NCBI RefSeq assembly: GCF_000190575.1
Contig: NC_015164.1
Location: 2,620,001 to 2,684,000, forward strand
Length of the DNA stretch: 64,000 nucleotides
Origin: Phocaeicola salanitronis DSM 18170
GTDB taxonomy: Bacteria; Bacteroidota; Bacteroidia; Bacteroidales; Bacteroidaceae
Direction: 5' to 3'
A model generated the notes under the pieces. It worked only from the letters and a program-made list of their open reading frames with translations. It made no database searches and was not told the origin of the DNA. This document shows positions 55,517 through 64,000 of the stretch, one piece after another. The position numbers and the translations under genes were made by a program. The first letter of the stretch is position 1. Every line of letters starts with the position of its first letter.

Positions 55517-56211
55517 TGAACTTTAAAGAAGGAGAGGTGTTGTATTTTGACAAGCCGTACCGATGGACATCGTTTGCGCTTGTCAATAAAATAAGGTATC
55601 ACATCAGCCGGAAATTAGGTGTGAAAAAGATAAAGGTAGGACATGCGGGAACGCTCGACCCTTTGGCTACAGGAGTGATGATTATCTGCACAGGGAAAGC
55701 GACAAAACGGATTGAAGAGTTCCAGTATCATACTAAGGAATATGTGGCTACGTTGCAATTGGGCGCTACAACCCCTTCGTATGATTTGGAAAAGGAAATC
55801 GACGCCACCTATCCTACGGAACACATTACCCGGGAATTGGTAGAAGAAACATTGCAGCGGTTTGTAGGGGCGATAGAACAGATTCCTCCCGCCTTTTCGG
55901 CTTGTAAGGTAGACGGGAAACGCGCTTACGAACTGGCACGTAAAGGCGATGAGGTACAATTGAAACCGAAGACTTTGGTAATAGATGAAATCGAATTGTT
56001 GGAATGTAATTTGCCTGAGATAAAAATACGCGTGGTATGCAGTAAAGGTACTTATATCCGTGCGTTGGCGCGTGATATTGGTGAAGCGTTGCATAGCGGT
56101 GCACATCTGACAGGACTTATCCGTACGCGGGTAGGAGACATTGTTCTGGAAGATTGTATGAAGGTAGAAGATTTTGAAGGCTGGCTGGAGCAGCAAGAAA
56201 TAGATTTTTAG
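55516..56211 (+). CDS. truB: tRNA pseudouridine(55) synthase
   Basis: A 231-residue enzyme that makes pseudouridine at position 55 in the T-arm of tRNA. Motifs are GEVLYFDKPYRWTSFALVN at the start, VGHAGTLDPLATGVMIICTGKATKRI near 37-62 with the catalytic aspartate, and SKGTYIRALARDIG near 175. The C-terminal PUA-type extension is short. It overlaps the uppP stop. Confidence 0.97.
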   Translation: MNFKEGEVLYFDKPYRWTSFALVNKIRYHISRKLGVKKIKVGHAGTLDPLATGVMIICTGKATKRIEEFQYHTKEYVATLQLGATTPSYDLEKEIDATYPTEHITRELVEETLQRFVGAIEQIPPAFSACKVDGKRAYELARKGDEVQLKPKTLVIDEIELLECNLPEIKIRVVCSKGTYIRALARDIGEALHSGAHLTGLIRTRVGDIVLEDCMKVEDFEGWLEQQEIDF

Positions 56212-56220
56212 TTCTTTAGA

Positions 56221-56280
56221 TTTTAAGTTCTTAAGTTCGAAGTCACAAACCCACAAACTTAAAAGCTCAAGAACTTAAAA
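56221..56280. repeat. Inverted AAGTTCTTAAGTT repeat between truB and queA
   Basis: TTTTAAGTTCTTAAGTT (56221-56237) can pair with AACTTAAAAGCTCAAGAACT (56256 onward, to 56280). Further copies of AAACTTAAAA follow up to 56308. The repeat is internal to the operon and could form a hairpin in the mRNA. Confidence 0.5.
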
Positions 56281-56313
56281 ACTCACAAACTCATAAACTT
56301 AAAACTCAAAGAT

Positions 56314-57369
56314 ATGAAACTATCACAATTTAAATTCAAGTTGCCGGAAGAAAGAATAGCGTTGCATCCGGTAAAGTACAGAGACGAATCTCGGCTGATG
56401 GTGGTACATAAGTCTACGGGAGAAATTGAGCATGTGATATTCAAGGATATCCTGAATTATTTTGATGACCAGGATGTGTTTATTTTCAATGATACAAAAG
56501 TATTTCCTGCCCGTTTATATGGAAATAAGGAAAAGACCGGCGCGCGTATTGAAGTTTTCTTATTGCGTGAGTTGAACGAAGAATTGCGTTTATGGGATGT
56601 TTTGGTAGACCCTGCCCGGAAAATCCGTATAGGCAATAAGCTTTACTTCGGCGATGATGATTCGATGGTGGCAGAGGTGATAGACAATACGACTTCGCGC
56701 GGGCGTACCTTGCGTTTTCTTTATGACGGTCCGCATGATGAATTCAAGAGAGCGCTTTATGCGTTGGGTGAGCCTCCATTGCCTCCCTTTATCCGCCGTC
56801 CGGCAGAACCCGAAGATACGGAACGCTTCCAGACCATTTTTGCCAAGAACGAAGGAGCCGTGACCGTTCCGGCTGCAGGATTGCATTTCAGCCGTGAGCT
56901 GATGAAACGCATGGAAATTAAAGGGATAAACTTTGCGTTCATTACCATGCATTGCGGATTGGGTTGCTTCCGCGATATCGATGTGGAAGACTTGACCAAG
57001 CATAAAATGGATTCGGAACAAATGTTTATCAATGCAGAGGCTTGTAAGATTGTAAATACAGCTAAAGACAACGACCATAAAGTATGCGCGGTAGGTACAA
57101 GCGTGATGCGTGCCGTAGAAACGGCTACAGGAACCGACGGGCATTTAAAGGAATATGAAGGTTGGACCAATAAGTTTATCTTTCCGCCATACGACTTTGT
57201 GTTGCCCGATGCGATGGTGACCAATTTCCACATGCCTTTATCCACCATGTTGATGTTAACCTGTTCATACGGAGGTTATGAGTTGATTATGGATGCCTAT
57301 CAGATGGCTTTGAAAGAAGACTACCGTTTCGGAACATACGGGGATGCCATGCTGATTTTGAATAAATGA
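56314..57369 (+). CDS. queA: S-adenosylmethionine:tRNA ribosyltransferase-isomerase
   Basis: A 351-residue enzyme that transfers the ribosyl part of SAM to 7-aminomethyl-7-deazaguanine in tRNA, the next-to-last step in queuosine synthesis. It begins [18 protein letters not shown], with [20 protein letters not shown] near 60, PLPPFIRR near 152, AAGLHFS near 185 and [16 protein letters not shown] near 210, and ends in [13 protein letters not shown] GDAMLILNK. It lies after truB in the same operon; its stop overlaps the folK start (ATGA). Confidence 0.97.
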   Translation: MKLSQFKFKLPEERIALHPVKYRDESRLMVVHKSTGEIEHVIFKDILNYFDDQDVFIFNDTKVFPARLYGNKEKTGARIEVFLLRELNEELRLWDVLVDPARKIRIGNKLYFGDDDSMVAEVIDNTTSRGRTLRFLYDGPHDEFKRALYALGEPPLPPFIRRPAEPEDTERFQTIFAKNEGAVTVPAAGLHFSRELMKRMEIKGINFAFITMHCGLGCFRDIDVEDLTKHKMDSEQMFINAEACKIVNTAKDNDHKVCAVGTSVMRAVETATGTDGHLKEYEGWTNKFIFPPYDFVLPDAMVTNFHMPLSTMLMLTCSYGGYELIMDAYQMALKEDYRFGTYGDAMLILNK

Positions 57370-57848
57370 TTATGGCACATGTTTATTTAGGTTTGGGAAC
57401 GAACTTAGGAGATAAAGCGGCAAATTTACATAGAGCCGTTTGTGGTATAAGCGAGAAGATAGGGAAAGTGCTTTCCCTATCTTCTTTTTATGAAACCGCT
57501 CCTTGGGGATTTACGTCGGAAAATAGTTTTCTGAATGCGGCGGTATGTGTTGAAACATCTCTATCGCCATGGGAAGTATTGCATCGGACACAGGAAATAG
57601 AGCGCATGTTAGGGCGTACCCAGAAATCAGAAAGAAACGTGTATCACGACCGCATCATCGATATTGACCTTCTGCTATATGATAAGGAGATTATACAGAC
57701 CCCTGAGCTCACGCTTCCTCATCCCCTTATGCTCCAACGTGAATTTGTGATGAAGCCTTTGCTGGAGATAGCAAGAGAAATCGAACATCCTGGGATTGGG
57801 AAAACATTTGGAGAACTGTACGAAGAAATGTGCGGGAAAATATGTTAA
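57366..57848 (+). CDS. folK: 2-amino-4-hydroxy-6-hydroxymethyldihydropteridine diphosphokinase
   Basis: A 160-residue enzyme (HPPK) of folate synthesis. It starts with [16 protein letters not shown], has [22 protein letters not shown] near 40-60 and the hallmark [12 protein letters not shown] near 98-109, followed by [20 protein letters not shown]. Start at 57366 (overlap with queA) or 57372. It is the last gene of the operon that begins with the methyltransferase. Confidence 0.95.
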   Translation: MIMAHVYLGLGTNLGDKAANLHRAVCGISEKIGKVLSLSSFYETAPWGFTSENSFLNAAVCVETSLSPWEVLHRTQEIERMLGRTQKSERNVYHDRIIDIDLLLYDKEIIQTPELTLPHPLMLQREFVMKPLLEIAREIEHPGIGKTFGELYEEMCGKIC

Positions 57849-57886
57849 ATACATCTTCACTTCATCGTTATTCCAAGGAATATGCG

Positions 57887-57894
57887 TATCTTTG
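57887..57894 (+). promoter_or_regulatory. -7 box of the metK transcript
   Basis: TATCTTTG at 57887-57894. The predicted start near 57901 places the whole riboswitch inside the leader. No clear -33 box is seen. Confidence 0.55.
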
Positions 57895-57908
57895 CGCCCG
57901 AACTAAAA

Positions 57909-57956
57909 AGTGGAAAGATTTGAGTAGCTTGCAACCACGGAAAAAAATGCTAAAAC
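57909..57956 (+). promoter_or_regulatory. SAM-II riboswitch upstream of metK
   Basis: The leader contains the compact SAM-II pattern: P1 arm GTGG (57910-57913) pairing with CCAC (57935-57938), the loop nucleotides GATTTGAGTAGCTTGCAA between them, and a downstream AATGCTAAAAC. TAGC (57925-57928) pairs with GCTA (57949-57952) to form the pseudoknot. SAM-II is known from alphaproteobacteria and Bacteroidetes, where it senses S-adenosylmethionine and hides the ribosome binding site of methionine or SAM genes. About 90 nt separate it from the metK start, longer than in the classic cases, so the mechanism here is not certain. Confidence 0.75.
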
Positions 57957-58043
57957 ACATTTCATCAGATTCTCCCGCATCTTGCGATTCCTACTCTTGT
58001 CCGTACACGGCATTTATTAATCCTTTTAATTTATAAAACAGAA

Positions 58044-59339
58044 ATGGGATATTTATTCACATCCGAATCGGTGTCAGAAGGACACCCCGACAAAGTGGCG
58101 GATCAGATTTCCGACGCTGTGCTTGACAAACTGTTGGCTTATGACCCCAGTTCGAAAGTAGCTTGCGAAACATTGGTTACTACCGGACAGGTAGTGCTGG
58201 CAGGAGAAGTGAAAACCAAGGCTTACATCGACCTTCAACGGGTGGCGCGCGAAGTGATTAACCGCATCGGTTATACCAAGAGCGAATACATGTTCGAAGG
58301 CAATTCGTGCGGAGTGTTTTCCGCTATTCACGAGCAAAGTCCGGATATTAACCGCGGTGTAGAGCGCGAAGACCCGATGAACCAAGGTGCGGGCGACCAA
58401 GGCATGATGTTCGGTTATGCTACAAACGAGACCGAGAACTATATGCCGCTATCGCTTGATTTGGCACATAAGTTATTGATGGTATTGGCAGAAATCCGCC
58501 GGGAAGGCAAGGTGATGACCTATCTGCGCCCGGATGCCAAAAGTCAGGTAACTATTGAATATGATGACAACCGGCGTCCGGTTCGCATTGACACGATTGT
58601 GATTTCTACCCAACACGATGAATTCATTTTGCCCGAAGACGACTCGAAAGAGGCTCAGTTGAAGGCAGATGAAGCGATGGTTAAACAGATTTACGAGGAT
58701 GTAATTCATATTTTGATGCCTCGTGTAATTGCCGGAATCCATAACCCGGATGTTTTGAAACTGTTCAATGATAAAATCCACTATCATGTCAATCCGACCG
58801 GCAAGTTCGTTATCGGAGGTCCTCATGGAGATACCGGTCTGACGGGACGTAAGATTATTGTAGATACGTATGGAGGCGCAGGCGCTCATGGCGGAGGTGC
58901 ATTTTCGGGGAAAGACCCCAGCAAGGTAGACCGTAGTGCCGCATACGCCGCACGCCATATTGCCAAGAATCTGGTAGCAGCCGGTGTGGCTGATGAGATA
59001 TTGGTACAGGTATCGTATGCGATAGGTGTGGCACGTCCGATTAATATATATGTCAATACGTACGGAAAAAGCCATGTAACCATGAGCGATGGGGAAATCG
59101 CCAAGAAAATTGATGAAATTTTCGACATGCGTCCGCGTGCCATTGAAGAACGGTTGAAGCTTCGTTATCCGATTTATAGTGAAACGGCTGCCTATGGACA
59201 CATGGGGCGTGAACCGAAGGTTGTGACCAAGCATTTCGAATCGCTTTACGAAGGCAACAAAGATGTGGAAGTGGAGCTTTTCACATGGGAAAAACTGGAC
59301 TATGTGGATAAAGTGAAAGCGGCTTTCGGGTTGAAGTAA
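58044..59339 (+). CDS. metK: S-adenosylmethionine synthetase
   Basis: A 431-residue enzyme making SAM from methionine and ATP in the cytoplasm. It starts [27 protein letters not shown], with [15 protein letters not shown] near 115, [34 protein letters not shown] sequence near 270 and [17 protein letters not shown] sequence near 330 (here [12 protein letters not shown]). Length is somewhat greater than the E. coli enzyme, as is usual in Bacteroidetes. A SAM-II riboswitch in the leader indicates feedback control by its product. Confidence 0.98.
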   Translation: MGYLFTSESVSEGHPDKVADQISDAVLDKLLAYDPSSKVACETLVTTGQVVLAGEVKTKAYIDLQRVAREVINRIGYTKSEYMFEGNSCGVFSAIHEQSPDINRGVEREDPMNQGAGDQGMMFGYATNETENYMPLSLDLAHKLLMVLAEIRREGKVMTYLRPDAKSQVTIEYDDNRRPVRIDTIVISTQHDEFILPEDDSKEAQLKADEAMVKQIYEDVIHILMPRVIAGIHNPDVLKLFNDKIHYHVNPTGKFVIGGPHGDTGLTGRKIIVDTYGGAGAHGGGAFSGKDPSKVDRSAAYAARHIAKNLVAAGVADEILVQVSYAIGVARPINIYVNTYGKSHVTMSDGEIAKKIDEIFDMRPRAIEERLKLRYPIYSETAAYGHMGREPKVVTKHFESLYEGNKDVEVELFTWEKLDYVDKVKAAFGLK

Positions 59340-59352
59340 AATAATTATAATG

Positions 59353-59429
59353 GAAACGCAGATTTTCGCAGATTAACGCAGAAAGAATTTTTTAATTTAT
59401 CTGTGAAAATCTGTGTTAATCTGCGTTTC
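59353..59429. repeat. Dispersed palindrome, CGCAGATT family
   Basis: GAAACGCAGATTTTCGCAGA (from 59353) and its near complement ending GTTTC at 59429, with an AT-rich loop. Located between metK and the LOG-family gene. Confidence 0.85.
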
Positions 59430-59446
59430 ATGAATCACTTGACATT

Positions 59447-60034
59447 ATGAGTGAAATAAAGAATATCTGTGTATATTGCGCATCCAGCCCGCAAATTGCT
59501 CCGGTTTATTTTGAAGCTGCCGAAAGGCTGGGATATCTTTTGGCGGAAAAAGGGATAAACTTGATTGACGGGGCAGGTAAGGTAGGGTTGATGGGGTGCC
59601 TTAACAATACAGTCCTTGCCGCAGGCGGTACGGTAACGGGCGTTATTCCCCGGTTTATGGTAGAGCGGGGCTGGCATCATTCCGGTTTGACACAGTTGAT
59701 GGAGACTGAAACGATGCACGAGCGCAAGGAGTTGATGGCAAAGATGTCGGATGCAGTCATTGCGCTTCCGGGTGGATGCGGCACCATGGAAGAATTGCTG
59801 GAAATCATTACCTGGAAGCAATTGGGAATTTACGATAAACCGATTGTGATATTGAATACATGCGGTTTTTATAATCCCTTGATTGAGATGCTGGAAAAAG
59901 CGATTGGCCAACATTTCATGCGTCGGGAACACGAAGCTTTGTGGGAAATAGCTTTTACTCCCGATGAGGCCGTAAATTTGTGCTGTACAATTCCGCTTTG
60001 GAACAAAGAAATCCGTAAATTTGCAGAAGTGTAA
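59447..60034 (+). CDS. LOG family protein (TIGR00730 type)
   Basis: A 195-residue Rossmann-fold protein. The family motif PGGCGTMEELLEIITWKQLG near residue 107 is complete, including the catalytic-type GGxGT and E residues of nucleotide 5'-monophosphate phosphoribohydrolases (LOG/cytokinin-activating family). The N-terminal VYCASSPQIAPVYFEAA and GLMGCLNNTVLAAGG are also typical. In bacteria the physiological substrate is often unknown (AMP or other nucleoside monophosphates). Confidence 0.9.
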   Translation: MSEIKNICVYCASSPQIAPVYFEAAERLGYLLAEKGINLIDGAGKVGLMGCLNNTVLAAGGTVTGVIPRFMVERGWHHSGLTQLMETETMHERKELMAKMSDAVIALPGGCGTMEELLEIITWKQLGIYDKPIVILNTCGFYNPLIEMLEKAIGQHFMRREHEALWEIAFTPDEAVNLCCTIPLWNKEIRKFAEV

Positions 60035-60120
60035 CAGTTCTTTTTATTCACCACGGAGGACACAGAGTTTTTTATTCTTCTGTTTCTTCGGGGGGAGACA
60101 TTATTAATTTATACAGACTT

Positions 60121-60930
60121 ATGAACGAGACTTGTCCCGTCGGATTCGAATACATCGTAGAAAAGGTATACGAGCAGGAGTTGCTGCTCGACAGTGCTTT
60201 GGCAAGAAGCATGCAGACGGCTTCCGGTGCCGGTATGCGGGGCGAGCCTTTGCCCTATCAGTTTCGTTCCGAATGGTCGGTCACATGTTTGCTTTTACTC
60301 TGTTTCCTTCTTTTCTCATACGCGTTGAAAAACGGAAGGAAATATATCTTTCAACACCTCAAAAGCCTGTTCCAACATAAAGAACGCAACAGCTTGTTTG
60401 ACGATACTTCCGGTTCGAGCAATGGAGCTGTGATTATATTGCCCTTGCTTTCCTGTATTTTTTATGGGCTTTTTTTCTATTGCTATTCGGTGGAGAAGTT
60501 TCCTGCATTGTTTTATGTTACCCCTCATGAAGCGATGATAGGCATCTATATATTGATTGCTTTTTTTTATTTGTTGCTGAAGTGGGGAAGCTATACTTTC
60601 GTCAATTGGATATTCTTCGAAAAAGAAGGAAGCCGTGCGTGGATTCAGGCTTATTTTGATACGTTAAGCGGTCAATGCTTTTTACTTTTCCCGGTTATTT
60701 TGCTTATTATCTATTACAATCTTTGGTTTCATATTGGCAGTATTTTTATACTATTTATTCTGATTTTCGCTAAAATATTGTTATATTATAAGGGCTTTCT
60801 AAACTTTTTCAGTCAAAGTTATGGTTTTCTTCATTTTATTCTGTACTTTTGTGCCCTCGAAATGGTACCCCTTCTGCTATTGGCAAAAGGAATCCTCTAT
60901 ATAAACCAGATTGTGATTTTAAATTTTTAG
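60121..60930 (+). CDS. DUF4271 membrane protein
   Basis: A 269-residue protein with a soluble N-terminal segment (about 1-55) and six to seven predicted transmembrane helices (about 58-265, for example VTCLLLLCFLLFSYALKNG and AMIGIYILIAFFYLLLKWGS). This fits DUF4271, a Bacteroidetes family found immediately before hemD. The function is not known. The stop lies 4 nt before the expected hemD start, so the genes are probably translated together. Confidence 0.85.
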   Translation: MNETCPVGFEYIVEKVYEQELLLDSALARSMQTASGAGMRGEPLPYQFRSEWSVTCLLLLCFLLFSYALKNGRKYIFQHLKSLFQHKERNSLFDDTSGSSNGAVIILPLLSCIFYGLFFYCYSVEKFPALFYVTPHEAMIGIYILIAFFYLLLKWGSYTFVNWIFFEKEGSRAWIQAYFDTLSGQCFLLFPVILLIIYYNLWFHIGSIFILFILIFAKILLYYKGFLNFFSQSYGFLHFILYFCALEMVPLLLLAKGILYINQIVILNF

Positions 60931-61019
60931 TGCCTTGAAGATTAAAAAAAGTCCTCGTTTCTCAGCCTAAACCTACATCAGAAAAGTCACCTTATTTTGA
61001 CATTGCTGAGAAGTATGGA

Positions 61020-61682
61020 GTGAAAATAGATTTTCGCCCCTTTATAAAAGTTGAGAGTTTGTCGGCAAAGGAATTTAGACAACAGAAGATTTCTATTCTG
61101 GATCATACTGCCGTTGTGTTTACTTCGCGCCACGCTATTGATCACTTCTTTAATTTGTGTACAGAGCTTCGCGTAACGGTTCCGGAAACCATGAAATATT
61201 TCTGTACGTCGGAAACCATTGCTTTGTATATTCAGAAATATGTGCAATATCGTAAGCGGAAAGTATTCTTCGGCGCTACAGGCAAGTTTGTGGATTTGTT
61301 GCCTGCCATCATTAAGCACGGTACGGAAAAGTATTTGATACCGATGTCGGATGTACATAATGATGAAGTGAAGGATTTGTTGGACAAGCATCACATCCAG
61401 CATACCGAAGCGGTGATGTACCGTACGGTGAGCAATGATTTCACGCCGGAAGAGAAGTTCGATTACGATATGCTGATTTTCTTCAGCCCGGCGGGAATCC
61501 AATCATTGATGAAGAACTTCCCCAAGTTCGAACAGAAGGATATCGCCATCGGAAGTTTCGGTCCGACTACGGCAAAGGCGGTAAAAGATGCAGGATTGCG
61601 TCTGGATTTGGAAGCTCCTACGGTAGCCGCTCCTTCGATGCCTGCCGCATTGGATATGTTTATCCGCGAACATAATAAATAA
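61020..61682 (+). CDS. hemD: Uroporphyrinogen-III synthase, N-terminus shifted by a poly-A tract
   Basis: The intact ORF from a GTG at 61020 gives 220 residues of a HemD-type protein (VVFTSRHAIDHFFNLC; VMYRTVSNDF; FDYDMLIFFSPAGIQSLMKNF; SFGPTTAKAVKDAG), which closes the tetrapyrrole ring in haem synthesis. The expected start is the TTG at 60935, where codons read K-I-K-K and should continue V-L-V-S-Q-P-K-P. A run of seven A's (60944-60950) shifts the frame there: in the first frame a stop follows at once, and in the main frame (open from 60939) no start codon occurs before 61020. Either the gene is slightly broken, starts at the GTG with about 28 residues lost, uses slippage on the A tract, or the sequence has a one-base error. 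It follows DUF4271 directly. Confidence 0.75.
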   Translation: MKIDFRPFIKVESLSAKEFRQQKISILDHTAVVFTSRHAIDHFFNLCTELRVTVPETMKYFCTSETIALYIQKYVQYRKRKVFFGATGKFVDLLPAIIKHGTEKYLIPMSDVHNDEVKDLLDKHHIQHTEAVMYRTVSNDFTPEEKFDYDMLIFFSPAGIQSLMKNFPKFEQKDIAIGSFGPTTAKAVKDAGLRLDLEAPTVAAPSMPAALDMFIREHNK

Positions 61683-61709
61683 GATTCATCGGTATAATCG
61701 GTATATATT

Positions 61710-61778
61710 GAAACGCAGATTAACGCAGGTTGGCGCGGATAATATAAGTCTGTGAAAAACTGCATTAATCTGCGTTTC
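61710..61778. repeat. Dispersed palindrome, CGCAGATT family
   Basis: GAAACGCAGATTAACGCAGG (from 61710) and its imperfect complement ending in CTGCGTTTC at 61778. It lies between hemD and rnpA. Confidence 0.8.
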
Positions 61779-61793
61779 TTTACTATTCAAACT

Positions 61794-62189
61794 ATGGAAG
61801 AACCGGTAAAAAACACTTTCCCGAAAAAGGAACATTTAAGCAGTTTGCTATTGATTGGCAAATTGTTTGCAGGAGGCAGCAAGTCATTGGCTGTTTTCCC
61901 TTTGCGTGCTGTTTATATGCCGGTGGAAAATGCAGGCCTTCCTGCGGTCTCTGTCTTGATTAGTGTCTCTAAAAAGCGTTTCAAGCGTGCGGTAAAGCGC
62001 AATCGGGTGAAACGGCAAATCAGGGAAGCCTACCGTAAAAACAAGTCTCTGCTGACAGATGCTTTAGAAGCAAAAGGCAAGAAACTTGCGATCGCTTTCA
62101 TTTGGCTCGATGATGAGCTTCATGCTTCTCCGGAAGTAGAGGAAAAAGTGAAAAAATTGCTCCAGCTGATAGCGGAGCGTGTCGGATGA
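61794..62189 (+). CDS. rnpA: Ribonuclease P protein component
   Basis: A 131-residue basic protein that assists the RNase P RNA in trimming tRNA 5' ends. It has FPKKEHLSSLLLIGKLFAGGS near 8-28 and the RNR motif KKRFKRAVKRNRVKRQIREAYR near 64-85. The ATG at 61794 is chosen over an upstream in-frame ATG that falls inside the dispersed palindrome. It is followed 3 nt later by yidD, an order seen in many bacteria. Confidence 0.95.
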   Translation: MEEPVKNTFPKKEHLSSLLLIGKLFAGGSKSLAVFPLRAVYMPVENAGLPAVSVLISVSKKRFKRAVKRNRVKRQIREAYRKNKSLLTDALEAKGKKLAIAFIWLDDELHASPEVEEKVKKLLQLIAERVG

Positions 62190-62192
62190 AGC

Positions 62193-62414
62193 ATGAAAAA
62201 GATACTTTCGTTTTTGCTTTTACTTCCCATTTATTTTTATCGGAACTGCATTTCTCCCTTTACGCCTCCATCGTGCCGGTTTACACCCACATGTTCGGAA
62301 TATGCCGTTCAGGCAATAAAGAAACACGGTCCGTTCAAAGGGCTTTACCTTGCCATACGCCGCCTGTTGCGGTGCCATCCGTGGGGAGGTTCGGGATACG
62401 ATCCTGTTCCTTAG
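62193..62414 (+). CDS. yidD: Membrane protein insertion efficiency factor YidD
   Basis: A 73-residue protein whose family pattern is fully present: [20 protein letters not shown] near 11-30, [20 protein letters not shown] near 31-50, and [18 protein letters not shown] at the end. YidD is a peripheral inner-membrane protein aiding YidC-dependent insertion. It lies directly after rnpA, as in many genomes. Confidence 0.96.
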   Translation: MKKILSFLLLLPIYFYRNCISPFTPPSCRFTPTCSEYAVQAIKKHGPFKGLYLAIRRLLRCHPWGGSGYDPVP

Positions 62415-62444
62415 TTATTCACCACAGAGGATTCTTCATTTATT

Positions 62445-63086
62445 ATGATGTGTTTTGATGTCCATACTCATCACTTATCTGCATCTCCTTCCGAAGCTAT
62501 ATTCAATGCCGATAGCAAGTATATTCCCTTACCCGATGAAGCTATGTGGCTTTCGGTGGGGATACATCCGTGGCATCTTACTTCCGAGAATTATCCGATG
62601 CAGCTCCGGTGGATAGAATCTGTGTTGGGAAAAGACAAGCGGGTGATTGCTTTGGGAGAAGCGGGGCTTGATAAGTGTTGCCATGCGCCTTTTTCCTTGC
62701 AAGAGGAAGCTTTCCGCATGATAGTTTCTCTTTCCGAACACTACCGCCTGCCTCTGGTTATCCATGCCGTAAAGGTTTATAATGAATTGATTGCCTTGAA
62801 AAAAGAAATTCATCCTTCCCAGCCTTGGATTGTCCACGGCTTTCGGGGGAAAAAGGAACTGGCGCAGAGTCTCGTAAGGCAAGGGTTTTACCTCTCTTTC
62901 GGCGAACATTATCACGCGGATGCATTGCGGTATATGCCTGAAGGAACCTTCTTGCTGGAAACCGATGAGAGCCGTGTGCCTATCTGTACCTTATACCATA
63001 GGGCGGCAGAGATACGTGGAATCCATCCGGATTTATTGGCGGATAATGTCAGCCGGACGGTTAACTCGCTCTTTTTTAACCGGTAA
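62445..63086 (+). CDS. TatD family hydrolase
   Basis: A 213-residue metal-dependent hydrolase of the TatD family, whose members act as deoxyribonucleases. Motifs are DVHTHHL at the start (HxH metal site), VIALGEAGLDKCCHAPF near 64 (Glu ligand), LPLVIHAVKVYNEL near 102, WIVHGFRGKKELAQ near 127 and the late LLETDESRVP near 165 (Asp ligand). It is slightly short for the family. It lies just downstream of yidD. Confidence 0.9.
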   Translation: MMCFDVHTHHLSASPSEAIFNADSKYIPLPDEAMWLSVGIHPWHLTSENYPMQLRWIESVLGKDKRVIALGEAGLDKCCHAPFSLQEEAFRMIVSLSEHYRLPLVIHAVKVYNELIALKKEIHPSQPWIVHGFRGKKELAQSLVRQGFYLSFGEHYHADALRYMPEGTFLLETDESRVPICTLYHRAAEIRGIHPDLLADNVSRTVNSLFFNR

Positions 63087-63089
63087 AAA

Positions 63090-63120
63090 TTGGTTATTCA
63101 GATAAAGTGTCGTACTTTTG
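63090..63120 (+). promoter_or_regulatory. tyrS promoter
   Basis: TTG at 63090-63092, 20 nt, then TACTTTTG at 63113-63120, a good Bacteroidetes promoter 42 nt before the tyrS start codon. Confidence 0.7.
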
Positions 63121-63161
63121 CCGTTGACTTTAATATAATGTTAAACTAAGAATCTCATTCG

Positions 63162-64000
63162 ATGAATTTTGTAGAAGAATTAAAATGGCGCGGAATGGTG
63201 CATAACATGATGCCGGGCACAGAAGAATTGTTGGAAAAAGAAATGGTAACGGCTTACTTGGGTATCGACCCTACTGCCGACTCCTTGCATATCGGACACT
63301 TGTGTGGTGTAATGATGTTGCGGCATTTCCAGCGTTGCGGACACAAGCCTTTGGCTTTGGTGGGCGGAGCTACAGGTATGATTGGCGACCCTTCCGGCAA
63401 ATCGCAGGAGCGGAATCTGCTGGATGAAGAAACCTTGCGCCATAACCAAGAGTGCATCAAGAAGCAGTTGGGCAAATTTCTCGACTTCGAGTCGGATGCC
63501 CCGAACCGTGCAGAACTGGTGAACAATTACGATTGGATGAAAGACTTTACTTTCCTTGACTTCGCCCGTACCGTAGGCAAGCACATCACCGTCAACTATA
63601 TGATGGCGAAAGATTCTGTACAGAAACGCTTGAACGGCGAAGCACGCGACGGACTTTCATTTACCGAGTTCACCTATCAGTTGCTCCAGGGATATGACTT
63701 TTTGCATTTATATGAAACCCGCGGATGCAAGCTCCAATTAGGCGGAAGCGATCAGTGGGGGAACATCACTACGGGTGCCGAATTGATTCGCCGTACCAAT
63801 GGGGGAGAAGTGTTCGCCCTTACCTGTCCGCTGGTGACGAAAGCCGACGGCACGAAGTTCGGCAAGACCGAAAGCGGAAACGTATGGTTGGATGCACGTT
63901 ATACCTCTCCTTATAAATTCTACCAGTTCTGGCTGAACGTGAGCGATGAAGATGCCGAACGCTACATCAAGATATTCACTTCGCTTACGAAAGAAGAAAT
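63162..64000 (+). CDS. tyrS: Tyrosyl-tRNA synthetase, N-terminal part (cut by window end)
   Basis: The frame opens with an ATG at 63162 ([19 protein letters not shown]) and stays open to the end of the window, about 279 codons of an expected roughly 430. It is a class I synthetase charging tRNA-Tyr: the HIGH motif occurs in [13 protein letters not shown] near residue 45, [19 protein letters not shown] near 70, the tyrosine-binding [13 protein letters not shown] near 195 and the KMSKS-equivalent KFGKTESG near 231. The anticodon-binding C-terminus lies beyond the window. The promoter just upstream supports transcription as a separate unit. Confidence 0.96.
   Translation, partial: MNFVEELKWRGMVHNMMPGTEELLEKEMVTAYLGIDPTADSLHIGHLCGVMMLRHFQRCGHKPLALVGGATGMIGDPSGKSQERNLLDEETLRHNQECIKKQLGKFLDFESDAPNRAELVNNYDWMKDFTFLDFARTVGKHITVNYMMAKDSVQKRLNGEARDGLSFTEFTYQLLQGYDFLHLYETRGCKLQLGGSDQWGNITTGAELIRRTNGGEVFALTCPLVTKADGTKFGKTESGNVWLDARYTSPYKFYQFWLNVSDEDAERYIKIFTSLTKEE

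Noticed and set aside
57830..58036. A 68-codon ORF between folK and metK
   Set aside because: It runs through the metK promoter and the SAM-II riboswitch and has no family support.

Overview
The window looks like chromosomal DNA of a gut Bacteroidales, most likely Bacteroides/Phocaeicola-like (family Bacteroidaceae). The evidence is the partial 16S rRNA, promoters of the Bacteroidetes type (TTG or TTTG, about 19-20 nt, then TAnnTTTG), a SusC/SusD pair, many lipoproteins and glycoside hydrolases, DUF families typical of Bacteroidetes (DUF3098, DUF3244, DUF4271, DUF4294), and the gene order leuS-yitT-rdgB and ftsX-DUF3098-uppP-truB-queA-folK. Species cannot be fixed from sequence reading alone.

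Layout. 1-1.35 kb is the 5' part of a 16S gene read leftward, with its promoter. 1.9-4.8 kb holds three possible detoxification or resistance genes (CatA-like acetyltransferase, MATE exporter, hexapeptide acetyltransferase), then a shared terminator and tRNA-Asp. 5-15 kb is mostly housekeeping: enolase, rubrerythrin, a SulP anion transporter, a small RNA locus, a DsbD-like protein, MiaB, and a succinate/acetate-type CoA-transferase. 15.4-20.4 kb carries a GH2 enzyme and a GH115 alpha-glucuronidase on the minus strand. 20.8-27.5 kb carries SusC, SusD, a TlpA-like lipoprotein and an M48 metalloprotease. 28-33 kb is DUF3592, then leuS, yitT and rdgB, followed by a 41-bp tandem repeat array.

33.7-38.2 kb is an accessory block: a TPR/HTH membrane regulator, a DUF3244 protein, a 548-residue unknown lipoprotein and a small lipoprotein. 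38.3-45.9 kb is a minus-strand cluster of four lipoproteins: three related to FimB/Mfa2 fimbrial components (two with a C-terminal FISUMP-like region) and one ending in a metzincin zinc site. A 187-bp foldback element is inserted in it. 46.3 kb holds a second copy of the small RNA locus. From 47.9 kb to the end nearly everything is on the plus strand: TrmH-like methyltransferase, an HHH/outer-membrane protein, a radical SAM protein, the operon methyltransferase-ftsX-DUF3098-uppP-truB-queA-folK, metK behind a SAM-II riboswitch, a LOG-family protein, DUF4271, hemD, rnpA, yidD, tatD and the start of tyrS.

Most notable signals: the duplicated small RNA locus with near-ideal promoters; the nine-copy 41-bp array open in all six frames; a change in strand composition and gene direction at about 47.5-47.9 kb that could mark a replication origin; a nested 199-bp palindromic element at 51.2-51.4 kb; the SAM-II riboswitch before metK; a poly-A frameshift at the start of hemD; and two families of dispersed intergenic palindromes. 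I saw no CRISPR array, prophage, intact insertion sequence or recognisable defence system.
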